From Pigmentiphaga sp. NML080357 (lineage in GTDB: Bacteria > Pseudomonadota > Gammaproteobacteria > Burkholderiales > Burkholderiaceae_B): a DNA stretch of 64,000 nucleotides. Positions within the stretch are counted from its first letter, which is position 1. Each line of letters starts with the position of its first letter. The notes under the pieces are model-generated. The model searched no databases. It saw only the letters and a program-made list of their open reading frames with translations, and was not told the origin of the DNA. Below, piece by piece: positions 34,490 to 45,068 of the stretch. The position numbers and the translations under genes are program-made. The stretch is taken from contig NZ_NINW01000032.1 in NCBI RefSeq assembly GCF_002188465.1, forward strand, positions 1-64,000, in the 5' to 3' direction.

Positions 34490-35258
34490 CCAGGTGGATT
34501 TCACCGCCATCATCCCGGCCCGGGCCTCCTCCACCCGGCTGCCGGGCAAGATGCTGGCCGACATCGGCGGCATGCCCATGGTCGTGCGCGTCGCCCGGCA
34601 GGCGCAGGCCAGCGGCGCGGCGCGAGTCCTGGTCGCCACCGACGACGCCGCCATCCAGAAGGCGGTCCGCGCCCACGGCTTCGAGAGCCTGCTGACGCGA
34701 GCCGACCACCCCACCGGCACGGACCGCCTGGCCGAGGCCTGCGATGCGCTCGAGCTCGACGATACGCAACTGGTGGTCAACGTCCAGGGCGACGAACCGC
34801 TGATCGATCCGGCGCTGATCGCCCACGTGGCCCATGCGCTCGACCGCCACGCCGCCGCGGCCATCGCCACCGCCGCCCATCCCATCGACACCGCCGAGGA
34901 ATTGTTCAATCCCAATTTCGTCAAGGTGGTGTGCGGCGCCGATGGCCATGCGCTGTATTTCTCGCGCGCACCCATTCCCTGGGCGCGGGATGCGCTGGCC
35001 GGAGGCGAGCGCGTTTTCGCGCCGGGCCTGCCGGCGCTGCGCCATATCGGCCTGTATGCCTATCGCGTCGGCTTCCTGCGCCGCTTCCCCACCCTGCCCC
35101 AGGGCCGGCTGGAGCAGTGGGAGTCGCTCGAGCAGCTGCGGGCGCTCGAACACGGTTACGCGATCCAGGTGCACGTCACGCCGCAGGCACCGGCGCCCGG
35201 GGTCGATACCCCGGCCGATCTCGAATTCGTGCGCCGGCTCGTTGCCGCGAAAAGCTGA
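34482..35258 (+). CDS. kdsB: 3-deoxy-manno-octulosonate cytidylyltransferase
   Basis: A 258-residue cytoplasmic enzyme that activates Kdo as CMP-Kdo for LPS inner-core synthesis. The nucleotide-binding signature [19 protein letters not shown] is at residues ~11-29. Later come [22 protein letters not shown] and [10 protein letters not shown]. It overlaps the preceding small gene by eight bases and ends just before a promoter-like sequence for adk. Together with lpxK it forms a lipid A/core module. Confidence 0.96.
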   Translation: MADQVDFTAIIPARASSTRLPGKMLADIGGMPMVVRVARQAQASGAARVLVATDDAAIQKAVRAHGFESLLTRADHPTGTDRLAEACDALELDDTQLVVNVQGDEPLIDPALIAHVAHALDRHAAAAIATAAHPIDTAEELFNPNFVKVVCGADGHALYFSRAPIPWARDALAGGERVFAPGLPALRHIGLYAYRVGFLRRFPTLPQGRLEQWESLEQLRALEHGYAIQVHVTPQAPAPGVDTPADLEFVRRLVAAKS

Positions 35259-35259
35259 T

Positions 35260-35288
35260 TTGACCGTTCCCGCGCGCATGAGGTAATT
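35260..35288 (+). promoter_or_regulatory. Putative sigma-70 promoter for adk
   Basis: TTGACC at 35260-35265 starts one base after the kdsB stop and is followed after 17 bases by GTAATT (or TAATTT with 18). It would give adk a leader of about 185 bases. The -35 box is good, the -10 weak. Confidence 0.4.
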
Positions 35289-35306
35289 TTGGGCACTCGT
35301 GCCTGA

Positions 35307-36134
<828 letters not shown>

Positions 36135-36142
36135 CCGCGCCG

Positions 36143-36166
36143 GGCGGCGCGCGCCCGCGCGCCGCC
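36143..36166 (+). terminator. GC hairpin after adk
   Basis: GGCGGCGCGCG and its exact complement CGCGCGCCGCC are separated by CC, nine bases beyond the adk stop. The stem is very stable, but no T-run follows, so it may be a partial terminator or an RNA stabiliser before hppA. Confidence 0.4.
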
Positions 36167-36257
36167 ACCGCAGACGGATACATCGCCTGCGCTCAATCGT
36201 TTTTGTTTGCTCCGTAGTCGTCACGGTTTCGCAGTTGAACAAAAAAGGAGGAGTTGC

Positions 36258-38333
36258 ATGGCAACCGGTCTGTTATTTGCGCTCGTATGCGGCCTCCTGG
36301 CCGTGGCGTTCGGCGCGCTTTCCACCTTCTGGATCCTCAAGCAGGAAAGCGGCAATACCCGCATGGTGGAAATCGCGTCGGCCGTGCAGCAAGGGGCGCA
36401 AGCCTATCTCGCCCGGCAGTACTCGACGATCGCCATCGTCGGCGTCGTGCTGTTCATCGTCATCGGCCTCGTGCCCGGTCTGGGCTGGCCGTGCGCGCTG
36501 GGCTTCGCGGTCGGCGCCATCCTGTCCGGCGCGGCGGGCTTCATAGGCATGAACGTCTCGGTGCGCGCCAACGTGCGCACCGCACAGGCCGCCACCCGGG
36601 GCTTGAACGAAGCCCTGACCGTCGCCTTCCGCGGCGGCGCCATCACCGGCATGCTGGTGGTGGGCCTGGGGCTGACCGGCATCACCGTGCTGCTGTGGGT
36701 ATTGCTGGGCACCAACCTGTCGGGCGCCGCGGGGGCCGGACTGCACGAACAGTTGCAGCCGCTGATCGGCCTGGCCTTCGGCTCCTCGCTGATTTCCATC
36801 TTCGCGCGCCTGGGCGGCGGCATCTTCACCAAGGGCGCCGACGTGGGCGCGGACCTGGTAGGCAAGGTCGAGGCCGGCATCCCCGAAGACGATCCGCGCA
36901 ACCCCGCCGTCATCGCCGACAACGTCGGCGACAACGTGGGCGACTGCGCCGGCATGGCGGCGGACCTGTTCGAGACCTATGCCGTCACCATCGTCGCCAC
37001 CATGCTGCTGGGATCACTGGTGATCGAGGTGGCGCCGCTGCAGGCGGTCATCTATCCGCTGGTCCTGGGCGGCTTCTCCATCATCGCGTCCATCCTGGGC
37101 TGCATGGCGGTCAAGGCCAGCCCCGGCAAGCGCATCATGAGCGCGCTGTACCGCGGCCTGGCGGTGGCGGGCATCCTGGCGCTCGTGCTGTTCTATCCGC
37201 TGACGGCCTGGGTCTTCGCCGGCACCCCGCTCGACGACGGCAACAGCCTGGGCCGCCTCTACGGCTGCACGGTGGTGGGCCTGGTGCTGACGGGCCTCAT
37301 CGTCTGGATCACCGAGTACTACACCGGCACGGAGTACAAGCCGGTGCGCTACGTGGCGCAGGCCTCGACCACGGGGCACGGCACCAACATCATCGCCGGC
37401 CTGGCGGTCTCGATGAAATCCACCGCCGCGCCCGTGATCCTGGTCTGCCTGGCCATCTACGCCGCCTATACGCTGGCCGGCCTGTACGGCATCGCCGTCG
37501 CGGCCACCTCCATGCTGTCGATGGCCGGCATCATCGTCGCACTGGACGCCTACGGCCCCATCACGGACAACGCCGGCGGCATCGCCGAAATGGCCCAGAT
37601 GCCCGAATCGGTGCGCAACATCACCGACCCGCTGGACGCCGTGGGCAACACGACCAAGGCCGTCACCAAGGGCTATGCCATCGGCTCGGCCGGCCTCGCC
37701 GCCCTGGTGCTGTTCGCCGACTTCACCCATGCACTCGACCACCTGGGCAAGAACGTCGACTTCTCGCTGGCCGAACCGGCCGTCATCATCGGGCTCTTCA
37801 TCGGCGGCCTCATTCCCTTCCTCTTCGCCGCCATGGCGATGGAAGCAGTGGGCCGTGCGGCGGGTTCCGTGGTGGTCGAGGTGCGGCGCCAGTTCAAGGA
37901 GATCCCTGGCATCATGGAAGGCACCGGCAAGCCCGAGTACGGCAAGGCCGTGGACATGCTGACCAAGGCCGCGATCAAGGAAATGATGATTCCCTCGGCG
38001 CTGCCGGTGGTGGTGCCCATCGTGCTGGCCCTGGTCATCGGCCTCCTGATGGGCGGCGAGTCGGCTCGCATGGCGGTGGGCGGCATGCTGATGGGCGCCA
38101 TCGTCACGGGCCTGTTCGTCGCCATTTCCATGTGCACGGGCGGCGGCGCCTGGGACAACGCGAAGAAGTACATCGAAGAAGGCAACCACGGCGGCAAGGG
38201 ATCCGAGGCGCACAAGGCCGCGGTCACGGGAGACACCGTGGGCGATCCCTACAAGGATACGGCGGGACCGGCCGTGAATCCGCTCATCAAGATCGTCAAT
38301 ATCGTGGCATTGCTGTTGGTGCCGCTGCTGTAA
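36258..38333 (+). CDS. hppA: Membrane-bound proton-pumping pyrophosphatase, K+-independent type
   Basis: A 691-residue, ~16-helix inner-membrane pump that couples PPi hydrolysis to H+ export. The substrate site reads [18 protein letters not shown] followed by [37 protein letters not shown] carries the lysine/threonine pair that marks the K+-independent subclass; K+-dependent enzymes have alanine and glycine there. The start at 36258 has AAAGGAGGAG upstream. It presumably salvages energy from PPi released by biosynthesis and beta-oxidation-like CoA activation. Confidence 0.94.
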   Translation: MATGLLFALVCGLLAVAFGALSTFWILKQESGNTRMVEIASAVQQGAQAYLARQYSTIAIVGVVLFIVIGLVPGLGWPCALGFAVGAILSGAAGFIGMNVSVRANVRTAQAATRGLNEALTVAFRGGAITGMLVVGLGLTGITVLLWVLLGTNLSGAAGAGLHEQLQPLIGLAFGSSLISIFARLGGGIFTKGADVGADLVGKVEAGIPEDDPRNPAVIADNVGDNVGDCAGMAADLFETYAVTIVATMLLGSLVIEVAPLQAVIYPLVLGGFSIIASILGCMAVKASPGKRIMSALYRGLAVAGILALVLFYPLTAWVFAGTPLDDGNSLGRLYGCTVVGLVLTGLIVWITEYYTGTEYKPVRYVAQASTTGHGTNIIAGLAVSMKSTAAPVILVCLAIYAAYTLAGLYGIAVAATSMLSMAGIIVALDAYGPITDNAGGIAEMAQMPESVRNITDPLDAVGNTTKAVTKGYAIGSAGLAALVLFADFTHALDHLGKNVDFSLAEPAVIIGLFIGGLIPFLFAAMAMEAVGRAAGSVVVEVRRQFKEIPGIMEGTGKPEYGKAVDMLTKAAIKEMMIPSALPVVVPIVLALVIGLLMGGESARMAVGGMLMGAIVTGLFVAISMCTGGGAWDNAKKYIEEGNHGGKGSEAHKAAVTGDTVGDPYKDTAGPAVNPLIKIVNIVALLLVPLL

Positions 38334-38385
38334 GAGCGGCCTGCGGCCGGGCGCCGCGCCGGGCGGCGATTCGGCGCGAACTGGC

Positions 38386-39288
38386 CTACACGGCCGCCAT
38401 GACGGTGTTGCGCAGCGTCCCGATGCGCTCGATTGCGCATTCCACGACATCGCCCGGCCGCAGGTAGCGGCCGTCGGCCACCCCGCAACCGGAAGGCGTA
38501 CCGGTAGCGATGACGTCTCCCGGCTGCAGCGTCATGGCGCGCGAAATATGCGCGATCAGCGCCGGCACCTTGTAGATCATCTGCTCGGTCGAGGCATCCT
38601 GGCGCAATTCGCCGTTGACCCGGCACGAGATCCGCAAGGGATAGGGCCGGGGAATGTCGGTGGCCAGCGCGATGGCGGGCCCTAGCGGGCAGGAACGGTC
38701 CAGGCTCTTGCCCTGGATCCAGTTCTGGCCGTAGCGGCCGGTCAAAGACGGCGCGGCTTCGTTGGCCTGCAGTTCGCGATAGCTCACGTCATTGCAGACG
38801 GTGTATCCGGCCACATAGGCATAGGCATCGTCCTCGGCGATGTCCCGCCCCTGCCGGCCGATGACGATCGCCAGCTCCGCCTCGTAGTCCATTTTGCGCG
38901 ATGCCTGGTGACCGCAGATGGGGTCGCCCGGCGCGACCACCGTGCCGGGCAGCTTGGTGAAAAAGAACGGCTGCTCGGGTGGCGTCAGCTTGCCTTCGGC
39001 GCCATGGTCAGCGTAGTTCACCACGTGCGCGAGTATCTTGGACCCGGCCTCGATCGGGGCCAGCAGCCGCACCGCCTCCAGCGGTGCGCCCGGCCCGGTG
39101 CGCGCCAGTTGCCAGGCCGCCTCCCGCGCCGCCTCGCCCGCGGCCAGGAATAGCCGCATGTCCCGAAACAGCGGGGCGATCCAGTCCTGCCCCGCGGCGC
39201 AGGCGGCAAGCGCCAGATCGACGACCCGATCGTCCTCGATCGCGCACACGTGCGGTCCGGCCACGGTGGCCATCCGTCCGATTCTCAT
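38386..39288 (-). CDS. Fumarylacetoacetate hydrolase family protein
   Basis: A 300-residue member of the FAH superfamily, whose enzymes hydrolyse, hydrate or decarboxylate beta-keto and oxo acids using a divalent metal. Predicted metal ligands are in DYEAELAIVIG, with GKSLDRSCPLGP and IATGTPSGCG as further signatures. Ureidoglycolate lyase, acylpyruvase and 2-keto-3-deoxy-sugar acid dehydratases are close relatives; the neighbouring sugar-acid-type dehydratase makes the last group attractive. The start at 39288 has AAAGGAG upstream. It is the final gene of the AraC/Bug/TarD-like/FAH cluster. Confidence 0.85.
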   Translation of the reverse strand: MRIGRMATVAGPHVCAIEDDRVVDLALAACAAGQDWIAPLFRDMRLFLAAGEAAREAAWQLARTGPGAPLEAVRLLAPIEAGSKILAHVVNYADHGAEGKLTPPEQPFFFTKLPGTVVAPGDPICGHQASRKMDYEAELAIVIGRQGRDIAEDDAYAYVAGYTVCNDVSYRELQANEAAPSLTGRYGQNWIQGKSLDRSCPLGPAIALATDIPRPYPLRISCRVNGELRQDASTEQMIYKVPALIAHISRAMTLQPGDVIATGTPSGCGVADGRYLRPGDVVECAIERIGTLRNTVMAAV

Positions 39289-39352
39289 CTTCACTCCTTT
39301 CCCCATGGATCGAATGTCGCGTATCACGGGCCCCGGCCATTCTGCGACAGGC

Positions 39353-40528
39353 TCAGATGCCGGCCAGGTCCCGCATCGCGGCGTAAAGCGCGGGCTGGCG
39401 CTCGAAGCCGATGCCAGGCGATTGCGGCAGGCTGGCCTGGCCGCCGGCGATGGCGACCTCCTCGCCGAAACCGCTGAAGATGCCGAACGTATCCGGGTAC
39501 GATTCGCATCCGCCCAGCCCCAGCCCGCCCACGACATGAAGGCACATCAGGTTGCCGCCGTGGGGATACATGGCCGCGCGCGAAAACCCGTGCTTGCCGG
39601 CCACGGCCAGTACTTTCAGGTATTCGGTAATCCCGAAGGCCAGCGGTGGATCGACCTGAATGATGTCGCGGTCCGGCCGAAAGCCGCCGTATGCCAGGAA
39701 ATGATCGAGCTCCTTGGCGCAGGCCATGTTCTCGCCGGTGGCAAGCGCCCCGCCATAGACCCGCGCCAGTTCGGCGTAGGTCTCGTACTCCAGGAAATCG
39801 CAAGGCTCTTCATACCAGCGCAGGCGATAGGGGGCAATGGCCCGGGCATAGGCCAGCGCCGCCTCGTGGCCGAACGCGCAGCTTGCATCGACGGCAAGCG
39901 CATCGCCCTCGCCCATCACGCTCAGCACGGCCTCGATGCGTTTGCAATCCTCCGCCGCCGACGGGCCACCCACCTTCATCTTCACCATGCCGTAGCCGGC
40001 ATCGCGATAGCGGGCCATCTCGGCCTTCAGGTCCGCCAGCGTCTGGCCGGGGAAATACCAGCCGCCGCCCACGTAGACCGGTGCATGGGTGCGCGCGATG
40101 CCGCCGCCGTACCGTTCGGCAAGCACGGCATGCAGGGGCTTGTCCTCGATCTTGGCGACCAGGTCCCAGACGGCCACGTCTACCGTCCCCATGGGAATGG
40201 AACGTTCCGCATAGCCGCCTCGCCGTTCGCGCTGCTGGCCGCAGGCGTGAATGGCGATGGGATCGAAGTTGCGTCCCGTGGCGTCCACGAGCGTATCCGG
40301 GTCCGCGGCCAGGATGCGCGGGGCGATCCGCTCCCTGATCTGCTCGCCGCAGGCGTAGCGCCCGAAGGAGTTGAAGGCGTAGCCGGCGAGCGGGCGGCCG
40401 CCCCGCACGACGTCGGACACCACGGCCACGATGGTTGCCGTCATCTGGCTGAAATCCGAACGGGCGTTGGAAAGAGGCGTCCTGAGCGCGGCGGTCCGCT
40501 CCGCGATACGTACGATGCGCATGGTCAA
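39353..40528 (-). CDS. Enolase-superfamily acid-sugar dehydratase, D-tartrate dehydratase-like
   Basis: A 391-residue mandelate-racemase-subgroup enzyme. TPLSNARSDFSQMTATIVAV and the later GYAFNSFGRY, RERIAPRILAADP and PDTFGIF segments resemble D-tartrate dehydratase as I remember it. The active site shows the K-x-K base (VKMKVGG), Mg ligands in VDAS, WYEEP and ATGEN, and the general-acid histidine in YPHGGN. In tartrate dehydratase I recall VDAN and PHGGH, so two near-site changes hint at another substrate. Start codons at residues 1 or 3 are both possible; the ATG overlaps the Bug stop by four bases. Confidence 0.78.
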   Translation of the reverse strand: MTMRIVRIAERTAALRTPLSNARSDFSQMTATIVAVVSDVVRGGRPLAGYAFNSFGRYACGEQIRERIAPRILAADPDTLVDATGRNFDPIAIHACGQQRERRGGYAERSIPMGTVDVAVWDLVAKIEDKPLHAVLAERYGGGIARTHAPVYVGGGWYFPGQTLADLKAEMARYRDAGYGMVKMKVGGPSAAEDCKRIEAVLSVMGEGDALAVDASCAFGHEAALAYARAIAPYRLRWYEEPCDFLEYETYAELARVYGGALATGENMACAKELDHFLAYGGFRPDRDIIQVDPPLAFGITEYLKVLAVAGKHGFSRAAMYPHGGNLMCLHVVGGLGLGGCESYPDTFGIFSGFGEEVAIAGGQASLPQSPGIGFERQPALYAAMRDLAGI

Positions 40529-41505
40529 TTCACCGTCGCGCCAGAGGCCTTGACGGCCGCGGCGAACTTGGCCATCTGCTGCCGCAGGAAGTCCACGCTC
40601 TTCGGATAGGGCACGACGGTGCGCTCGAACGAGCTTTCGGCCAGCTTGGCTTCCATGTCGGGACCGGCCATGGCTTGCCCGATGGCGGCGACCAGCTTGT
40701 CATGGACGGCGGCGGGCAGCCCCTTGGGCGCCGCAATCACCCATAGCGATACGGCGTCTACACCGGGATATCCGGCCTCGGCGAAAGACGGGGTGTCGGG
40801 AAACAGCGGGGAACGCCGGGCGCCGGTCACGGCGATGGGGAACAGCACGCCGCTGCGCGCCTGCTGGACCACCAGGGCCGGCAGGTTGAACATCATGTCC
40901 ACCTGGCCGCCCAGCAGGTCGGCGATGGCCGGTCCCGCGCCTTTGTAGGGAACGTGCAGCAGCTTGATGCCGGCGGCGGTCTTGAAGGTCTCGCCGTGCA
41001 GATGCACGACCGTGCCCGCCCCCGCGGAGGCGAAACTGAGCTGGTCGGGCCTGGCCCGCGCCTCGTCCACCAGTTCGGCCACGGTTCGCGCCTTCACCCG
41101 TTTCGCATTGACCACCAATACGCCGTCGGCGGTGGCCACGACCGACAGGAAATCGAAATCCTTCAGGCTGTCGTACGGCAGGTTGGAATACAGGCTGGGA
41201 TTGATGGCGAAGGCCGTGTCCAGCAGGCCGATCGTGTAGCCGTCGGCGGCGGCGCGCGCCACCGCGGCGGTGCCTATCGTGCTGCCCGCGCCGCCCAGGT
41301 TTTCCACGAACACCTGCTGTCCCAGCACGGCGCCCAGGCGCTGGGCCAACTGGCGGCCCAGCAAGTCGGTGCTGCCCCCGACCACATAGGGCACCACCAT
41401 GCGAATGGGGCGACTCGGATAGTTGGCGTCCGCGGCGACGGCGGACGGCGCGATGCACGATGCGAGCCATGCGGCCAGGCCCAGGCGGCGTAGCAGTCGG
41501 TACAT
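40525..41505 (-). CDS. Bug-family periplasmic solute receptor
   Basis: A 326-residue tripartite-tricarboxylate-type receptor. The signal peptide (LGLAAWLASCIAPSAVAA) is followed by YPSRPIRMVVPYVVGGSTDLLGR, the hallmark N-terminus. LLHVPYKGAGPAIADLLGGQVD forms the ligand loop. The residue after PPG/VVGGS that contacts carboxylate is serine-threonine here. Coupled to the dehydratase by a 4-base overlap, it probably binds that enzyme's acid substrate. The start at 41505 has GGGGG upstream; the longer frame through the AraC gene is an artefact of high GC. Confidence 0.92.
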   Translation of the reverse strand: MYRLLRRLGLAAWLASCIAPSAVAADANYPSRPIRMVVPYVVGGSTDLLGRQLAQRLGAVLGQQVFVENLGGAGSTIGTAAVARAAADGYTIGLLDTAFAINPSLYSNLPYDSLKDFDFLSVVATADGVLVVNAKRVKARTVAELVDEARARPDQLSFASAGAGTVVHLHGETFKTAAGIKLLHVPYKGAGPAIADLLGGQVDMMFNLPALVVQQARSGVLFPIAVTGARRSPLFPDTPSFAEAGYPGVDAVSLWVIAAPKGLPAAVHDKLVAAIGQAMAGPDMEAKLAESSFERTVVPYPKSVDFLRQQMAKFAAAVKASGATVN

Positions 41506-41618
41506 GGTGATCCCCCTTGCTCGCGGGCCGGAACGGTCGCCAGCCCGTGCAGTCGGGGAAAAGTATAGGGAGCGCGGAAACCGGAAAACAGGGACTGGAT
41601 TGGCGACAATTTGGACAA

Positions 41619-42551
41619 TTACGTCCGGGCCGGCGCTTCGCTCCCGCCGACAGCACCTTCGCGCACGGCTTTCCGGCTGCGATAGCCGCTGGGCGTCACG
41701 CCATGCAGCTGCCGGAAGCGCCGGGCGAAATAGGCCTCGTCCTGGAATCCCACGCTCGCGGCGATCTCCGCGATGGGCCGGGAGGAACCTGCCAGCATGC
41801 GGCACGCGAGATCCATGCGCTGGTCGGTCAGTATCTCGGTAAAGGTCCTGCCGGTCTCGCGCTTGAGCAGATGCGCCAGGTAATGCGTCGACAGAAACGC
41901 GGCGGCCGCCGCGTCGGCCAGGGTAATGGGTTCGCCCAGGTGTTCCCGTATGTACCGGCTCACGCGCGCCAACGACGCGCGACGGCTGCCCTGCAGCATC
42001 GTCGTCTGCGCCAGCGCCCGCAAATCGGCCAGATGTCGCCGGCATACCAGGCCGATCAGGCGGAATAGATCGGCGCGGATGAACTCGGCCGCGAAAAAGC
42101 CGCCGTCGCGATGCTCGGCCTGCATGCGCCTGCAAAGCTGCCGCACTTCCTCCAGATCCTCGGCCCCGAGCTCGAAATCCAGGTGCTCCTGGAACAGAAA
42201 AGGCGCAAGCTCCGGCATGGTCTCGATGGGTACGTCTTCGAGCTCCAGCAGATCGATGCGCGACTCCGGCCGCAGAAAATCGCGCCGGAAATTGATCACG
42301 AAAAACTCGGCATGCTCGACGTGGCGGATGCAATGGACCCGCAGCGGCATGATGAAGCTCAGCGTGCCGGGCCGGATGGGCCGCATCGTCGCACCCAGCC
42401 GATGCTCGGTGCGGCCGGCCAGATTCACATAGATCTGGAAGTACTCGTGGCGATGCAGCGGCGGCTGGCCGATCGCCGTTCCCTGATCACGGATCCAGAA
42501 CGCAGTGTCCGGCAGGAATTCGCTGGTTCGGTTGATCGGCGCGGCAAGCAT
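41619..42551 (-). CDS. AraC-family transcriptional regulator
   Basis: A 310-residue regulator with an N-terminal cupin-like sensor (PPLHRHEYFQIYVNLAGRTEH) and a C-terminal double helix-turn-helix over the last ~100 residues (ITLADAAAAAFLSTHYLAHLLKRETG and the AraC signature IAASVGFQDEAYFARRFRQLHGVTPSGYR). It lies 113 bases upstream of the Bug/dehydratase/FAH genes in the same direction and is the likely activator of that cluster. The ATG at 42551 is chosen; a giant frame continuing through murJ was rejected. Confidence 0.92.
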   Translation of the reverse strand: MLAAPINRTSEFLPDTAFWIRDQGTAIGQPPLHRHEYFQIYVNLAGRTEHRLGATMRPIRPGTLSFIMPLRVHCIRHVEHAEFFVINFRRDFLRPESRIDLLELEDVPIETMPELAPFLFQEHLDFELGAEDLEEVRQLCRRMQAEHRDGGFFAAEFIRADLFRLIGLVCRRHLADLRALAQTTMLQGSRRASLARVSRYIREHLGEPITLADAAAAAFLSTHYLAHLLKRETGRTFTEILTDQRMDLACRMLAGSSRPIAEIAASVGFQDEAYFARRFRQLHGVTPSGYRSRKAVREGAVGGSEAPART

Positions 42552-42565
42552 CGCATCGGCGCTCC

Positions 42566-44134
42566 CTATTCCCGGGGAATCGTGGCCCGGCGCCTGAAAT
42601 CGCCCGGCCGGAATCCCAGCATGAACAACACGGCGAAATACACCACGGCCGCCCCGGCGACGGTCGCCAGGAGCAGGACGGCCCGCAGCCAGGCCTGGCC
42701 CTGCAGACCCAGCCAGTCTATCCGCTGTTCGGCGAGCCACAGCGCGGCGCCCATGGCCACCAGCGCCAGCGCGACCCGGGCGAGAAAACCCGCCCAGCCG
42801 GCGGCCGGCCGGTAGACGCCGCGCCTGCGCAGCCCGACCAGCAAGGCCAGCGCGTTGACACAGGCGCCCAGGCCGATGGACAGGGCCAGCCCTGCATGGT
42901 GCAGCCATGGCACAAACACGAGATTCAGGCATTGCGTGGCCACCAGCACGGCCAGCGCGATCTTGACCGGCGTCCGGATATCCTGCCTGGCGTAGAAACC
43001 GGGCGCCAGAATTTTCACCGACAGGAGCCCGATCAGCCCGACCGCGTAGGCCACCACGGCGGTCTGGGTCTGCGCCACGTCGGCCGCGGTGAAGGCGCCG
43101 TAGTGGAACAGCGTGCTGACCAGGGCCTTGGACATCAGCGCGAGTCCCAGGCAGGCGGGCAGGCCCAGCAGCAGGGTCAGGCGCAGCCCCCAGTCGAGCA
43201 GGGCGCTGTATTCCTCGGCCCGGCCGGCGGCGTGCGCCTGCGACAGATTGGGCAGCAGGACGGTGCTCAGCGCGATGCCCAGCAGCGCGGTGGGAAACTC
43301 CATCAACCGGTCGGCGAACGACAGCCAGGTAACACTGCCCGGCGCCAGCCAGGTGGCGATGTTGGTATTGATCAGCAGCGACACCTGGGCTACCGACACG
43401 CCGACGATGGCCGGCAGCATCTGCCGCAGGATGCGGCGCACGTAGGGATCGGCCCAGGCGGCGCGCAGCCCCGTGCCGAGGCGCGGGCACAGGCCGAGCC
43501 GCGCCAGGGCGGCGAACTGCACGGCCAATTGCGCCACGCCCCCCGCCACCACCCCCACCGCCAGGGCATAGACGGGCACCTCGAAATGCGGCGCCAGCCA
43601 GAGGCTGGCGGCGATCATGGAGAGGTTCAGCAGCACCGGCGTGAACGCCGGCACGCCGAAATGGCGCCAGGTATTGAGCACGCCCGAGGCGAAGGCCACC
43701 AGCGACATGCACAATATGTAGGGGAACATGATCCGGGTCATCCAGACCGCCGACTGGAAATCGGCGGCGCGGTCCGCTCCCCGCAGGCCGCTGCCCACGG
43801 CGCTCACCACCCAGGGCGCGGCGAGGATGCCGACCGCCGTGACCGCCATGAGGGCGAACGTCAGCAGCGAGGCGACGTGGTCCAGCAGCCGGCGGGTATC
43901 CTCCGGCGCATGACGGCTCCTGGCCTCGCCAAGGATGGGTACGAAGGCCTGGGAAAACGCCCCTTCCGCGAACAGGCGCCGCAAGAGGTTGGGAATGCGG
44001 AACGCGACCCAGAAGGCGTCCGTGAGGTTGCCGGCGCCGAAGGCCCGGGCTATCAGGACGTCGCGCACCAGGCCGGTAATGCGGGACAACAGGGTATAAC
44101 TGCTTACGGTGGCCGCGGCGCGCAGCAAATTCAT
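42566..44134 (-). CDS. murJ: Lipid II flippase MurJ
   Basis: A 522-residue inner-membrane protein with 14 predicted helices that flips the peptidoglycan precursor lipid II. RAAATVSSYTLLSRITGLVRDVLIARAFG at the N-terminus is typical, and the arginine-rich central cavity positions appear in the RIPNLLRRLFAEGAFSQAFVPI segment. Adjacency to rpsT on the opposite strand is conserved in beta-proteobacteria. It ends 14 bases before the AraC gene start, so it may read through into it. Confidence 0.96.
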   Translation of the reverse strand: MNLLRAAATVSSYTLLSRITGLVRDVLIARAFGAGNLTDAFWVAFRIPNLLRRLFAEGAFSQAFVPILGEARSRHAPEDTRRLLDHVASLLTFALMAVTAVGILAAPWVVSAVGSGLRGADRAADFQSAVWMTRIMFPYILCMSLVAFASGVLNTWRHFGVPAFTPVLLNLSMIAASLWLAPHFEVPVYALAVGVVAGGVAQLAVQFAALARLGLCPRLGTGLRAAWADPYVRRILRQMLPAIVGVSVAQVSLLINTNIATWLAPGSVTWLSFADRLMEFPTALLGIALSTVLLPNLSQAHAAGRAEEYSALLDWGLRLTLLLGLPACLGLALMSKALVSTLFHYGAFTAADVAQTQTAVVAYAVGLIGLLSVKILAPGFYARQDIRTPVKIALAVLVATQCLNLVFVPWLHHAGLALSIGLGACVNALALLVGLRRRGVYRPAAGWAGFLARVALALVAMGAALWLAEQRIDWLGLQGQAWLRAVLLLATVAGAAVVYFAVLFMLGFRPGDFRRRATIPRE

Positions 44135-44214
44135 GGATGCCCTTGTACGCGGCGCGCCGCGCGAGTATGTTGCCGTTGCATGGGGTCTGCTGGGTCAGCT
44201 GAACCACATCGCAT

Positions 44215-44243
44215 TTGATTTTACGGCCATTTAAGGCTATAGT
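44215..44243 (+). promoter_or_regulatory. Sigma-70 promoter of rpsT
   Basis: TTGATT at 44215-44220 and TATAGT at 44238-44243 are spaced by exactly 17 bases, upstream of the S20 gene. Transcription would begin near 44250, leaving a leader of about 83 bases. This is the best promoter match I found in the window, in keeping with strong ribosomal-protein expression. Confidence 0.7.
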
Positions 44244-44332
44244 CTCTGGCTTTGCGAAGCTCCTGCCCCGCGTATACGTATAGCGCGAACGTGTGCAAGA
44301 CGTGTCTTCGCCCTACTCGATACGGAATTTTC

Positions 44333-44596
44333 ATGGCTAATACCGCCCAAGCACGCAAGCGCGCCCGCCAAGCAGTGGTCCGCAACAAGCACAACTCCAG
44401 CCTGCGTTCGATGCTGCGCACCTCGATCAAGCGCGTGCGCCAGGCTGTCGAGGCCGGCGACAAGGCCGCCGCCACGGAAGTGCTGCAAAAGGCCACCAGC
44501 GTCATCGACCGCGTCGCCGACAAGAAGATCATCCACAAGAACAAGGCTGCCCGCCACAAGAGCCGCCTGGCCGCCGCCGTCAAGGCCCTGGCCTGA
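44333..44596 (+). CDS. rpsT: 30S ribosomal protein S20
   Basis: An 87-residue basic protein binding 16S rRNA during early 30S assembly. The sequence [20 protein letters not shown] and the final [19 protein letters not shown] are classic S20. In E. coli S20 represses its own translation; the ~83-base leader here could allow the same. The start at 44333 replaces a 27-codon longer open frame. It is monocistronic, with a clear promoter and a strong terminator. Confidence 0.98.
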   Translation: MANTAQARKRARQAVVRNKHNSSLRSMLRTSIKRVRQAVEAGDKAAATEVLQKATSVIDRVADKKIIHKNKAARHKSRLAAAVKALA

Positions 44597-44635
44597 CCTG
44601 ATCGCCGTCGCGCGGCCCGGCGCCGCGCAAGCAAG

Positions 44636-44676
44636 ACGCCAGCCCGGCAGGAGCCCCTCCTGCCGGGCTGGCGTTC
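44636..44676 (+). terminator. Intrinsic terminator-like hairpin after rpsT
   Basis: ACGCCAGCCCGGCAGGAG and its perfect 18-bp complement flank CCC, followed by TTCGTTCGT. It lies 40 bases beyond the rpsT stop and before the convergent DUF3579 gene, so it can serve both directions. The T-tract is weak, but the stem is very strong. Confidence 0.8.
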
Positions 44677-44735
44677 GTTCGTCCATAATCATCACAACCC
44701 CCGGACCCGAGATGCCATGCCTCCAGGGGACCGCT

Positions 44736-45068
44736 TCAGGGCCGTTGCGGTTTGGCCGGCGTGTCCGGCGAGTCGGGAATCAGGCAGGCTTCCACGGTGC
44801 GCAAATCGTTGTCCCGCGCGAAATCGACCACGAATTGCCAGGCCAGCGGCTCGAGCGCCCTCAGCCGTTCGTCGACCACCACGCATTTGACGCCATCGAT
44901 GAAGGTAGGCACGACGTAAGGCGAATACGTGAACGGGCTCGCCACGCTCCCCTTGGGCCGAAAGGGCGACATGACGCCGGCCAGGCGCTCGGCCCAGTCG
45001 CTGGGGCGAAACTTGCTGCCGCCGGAAGTAATACCCTGGATAATGAACTGCCTGACGCTTTCAGCCAT
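44736..45068 (-). CDS. DUF3579 family protein
   Basis: A 110-residue soluble protein of unknown function. The family signature SVRQFIIQGITSGGSKFRPSDWAERLAGVMS and the segment PFTYSPYVVPTFIDGVKCVVVD are intact. DUF3579 genes sit beside argF and rpsT in many beta-proteobacteria, as here. A longer in-frame extension to 45266 runs into the argF leader and has no family support. Divergent from argF; no pathway link is established. Confidence 0.85.
   Translation of the reverse strand: MAESVRQFIIQGITSGGSKFRPSDWAERLAGVMSPFRPKGSVASPFTYSPYVVPTFIDGVKCVVVDERLRALEPLAWQFVVDFARDNDLRTVEACLIPDSPDTPAKPQRP

Noticed and set aside
41619-44207. An 862-codon minus-strand frame that seems to fuse AraC to an upstream domain
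   Set aside because: The upstream part is murJ read in the wrong frame. The AraC homology starts near 42551, with its own ATG.
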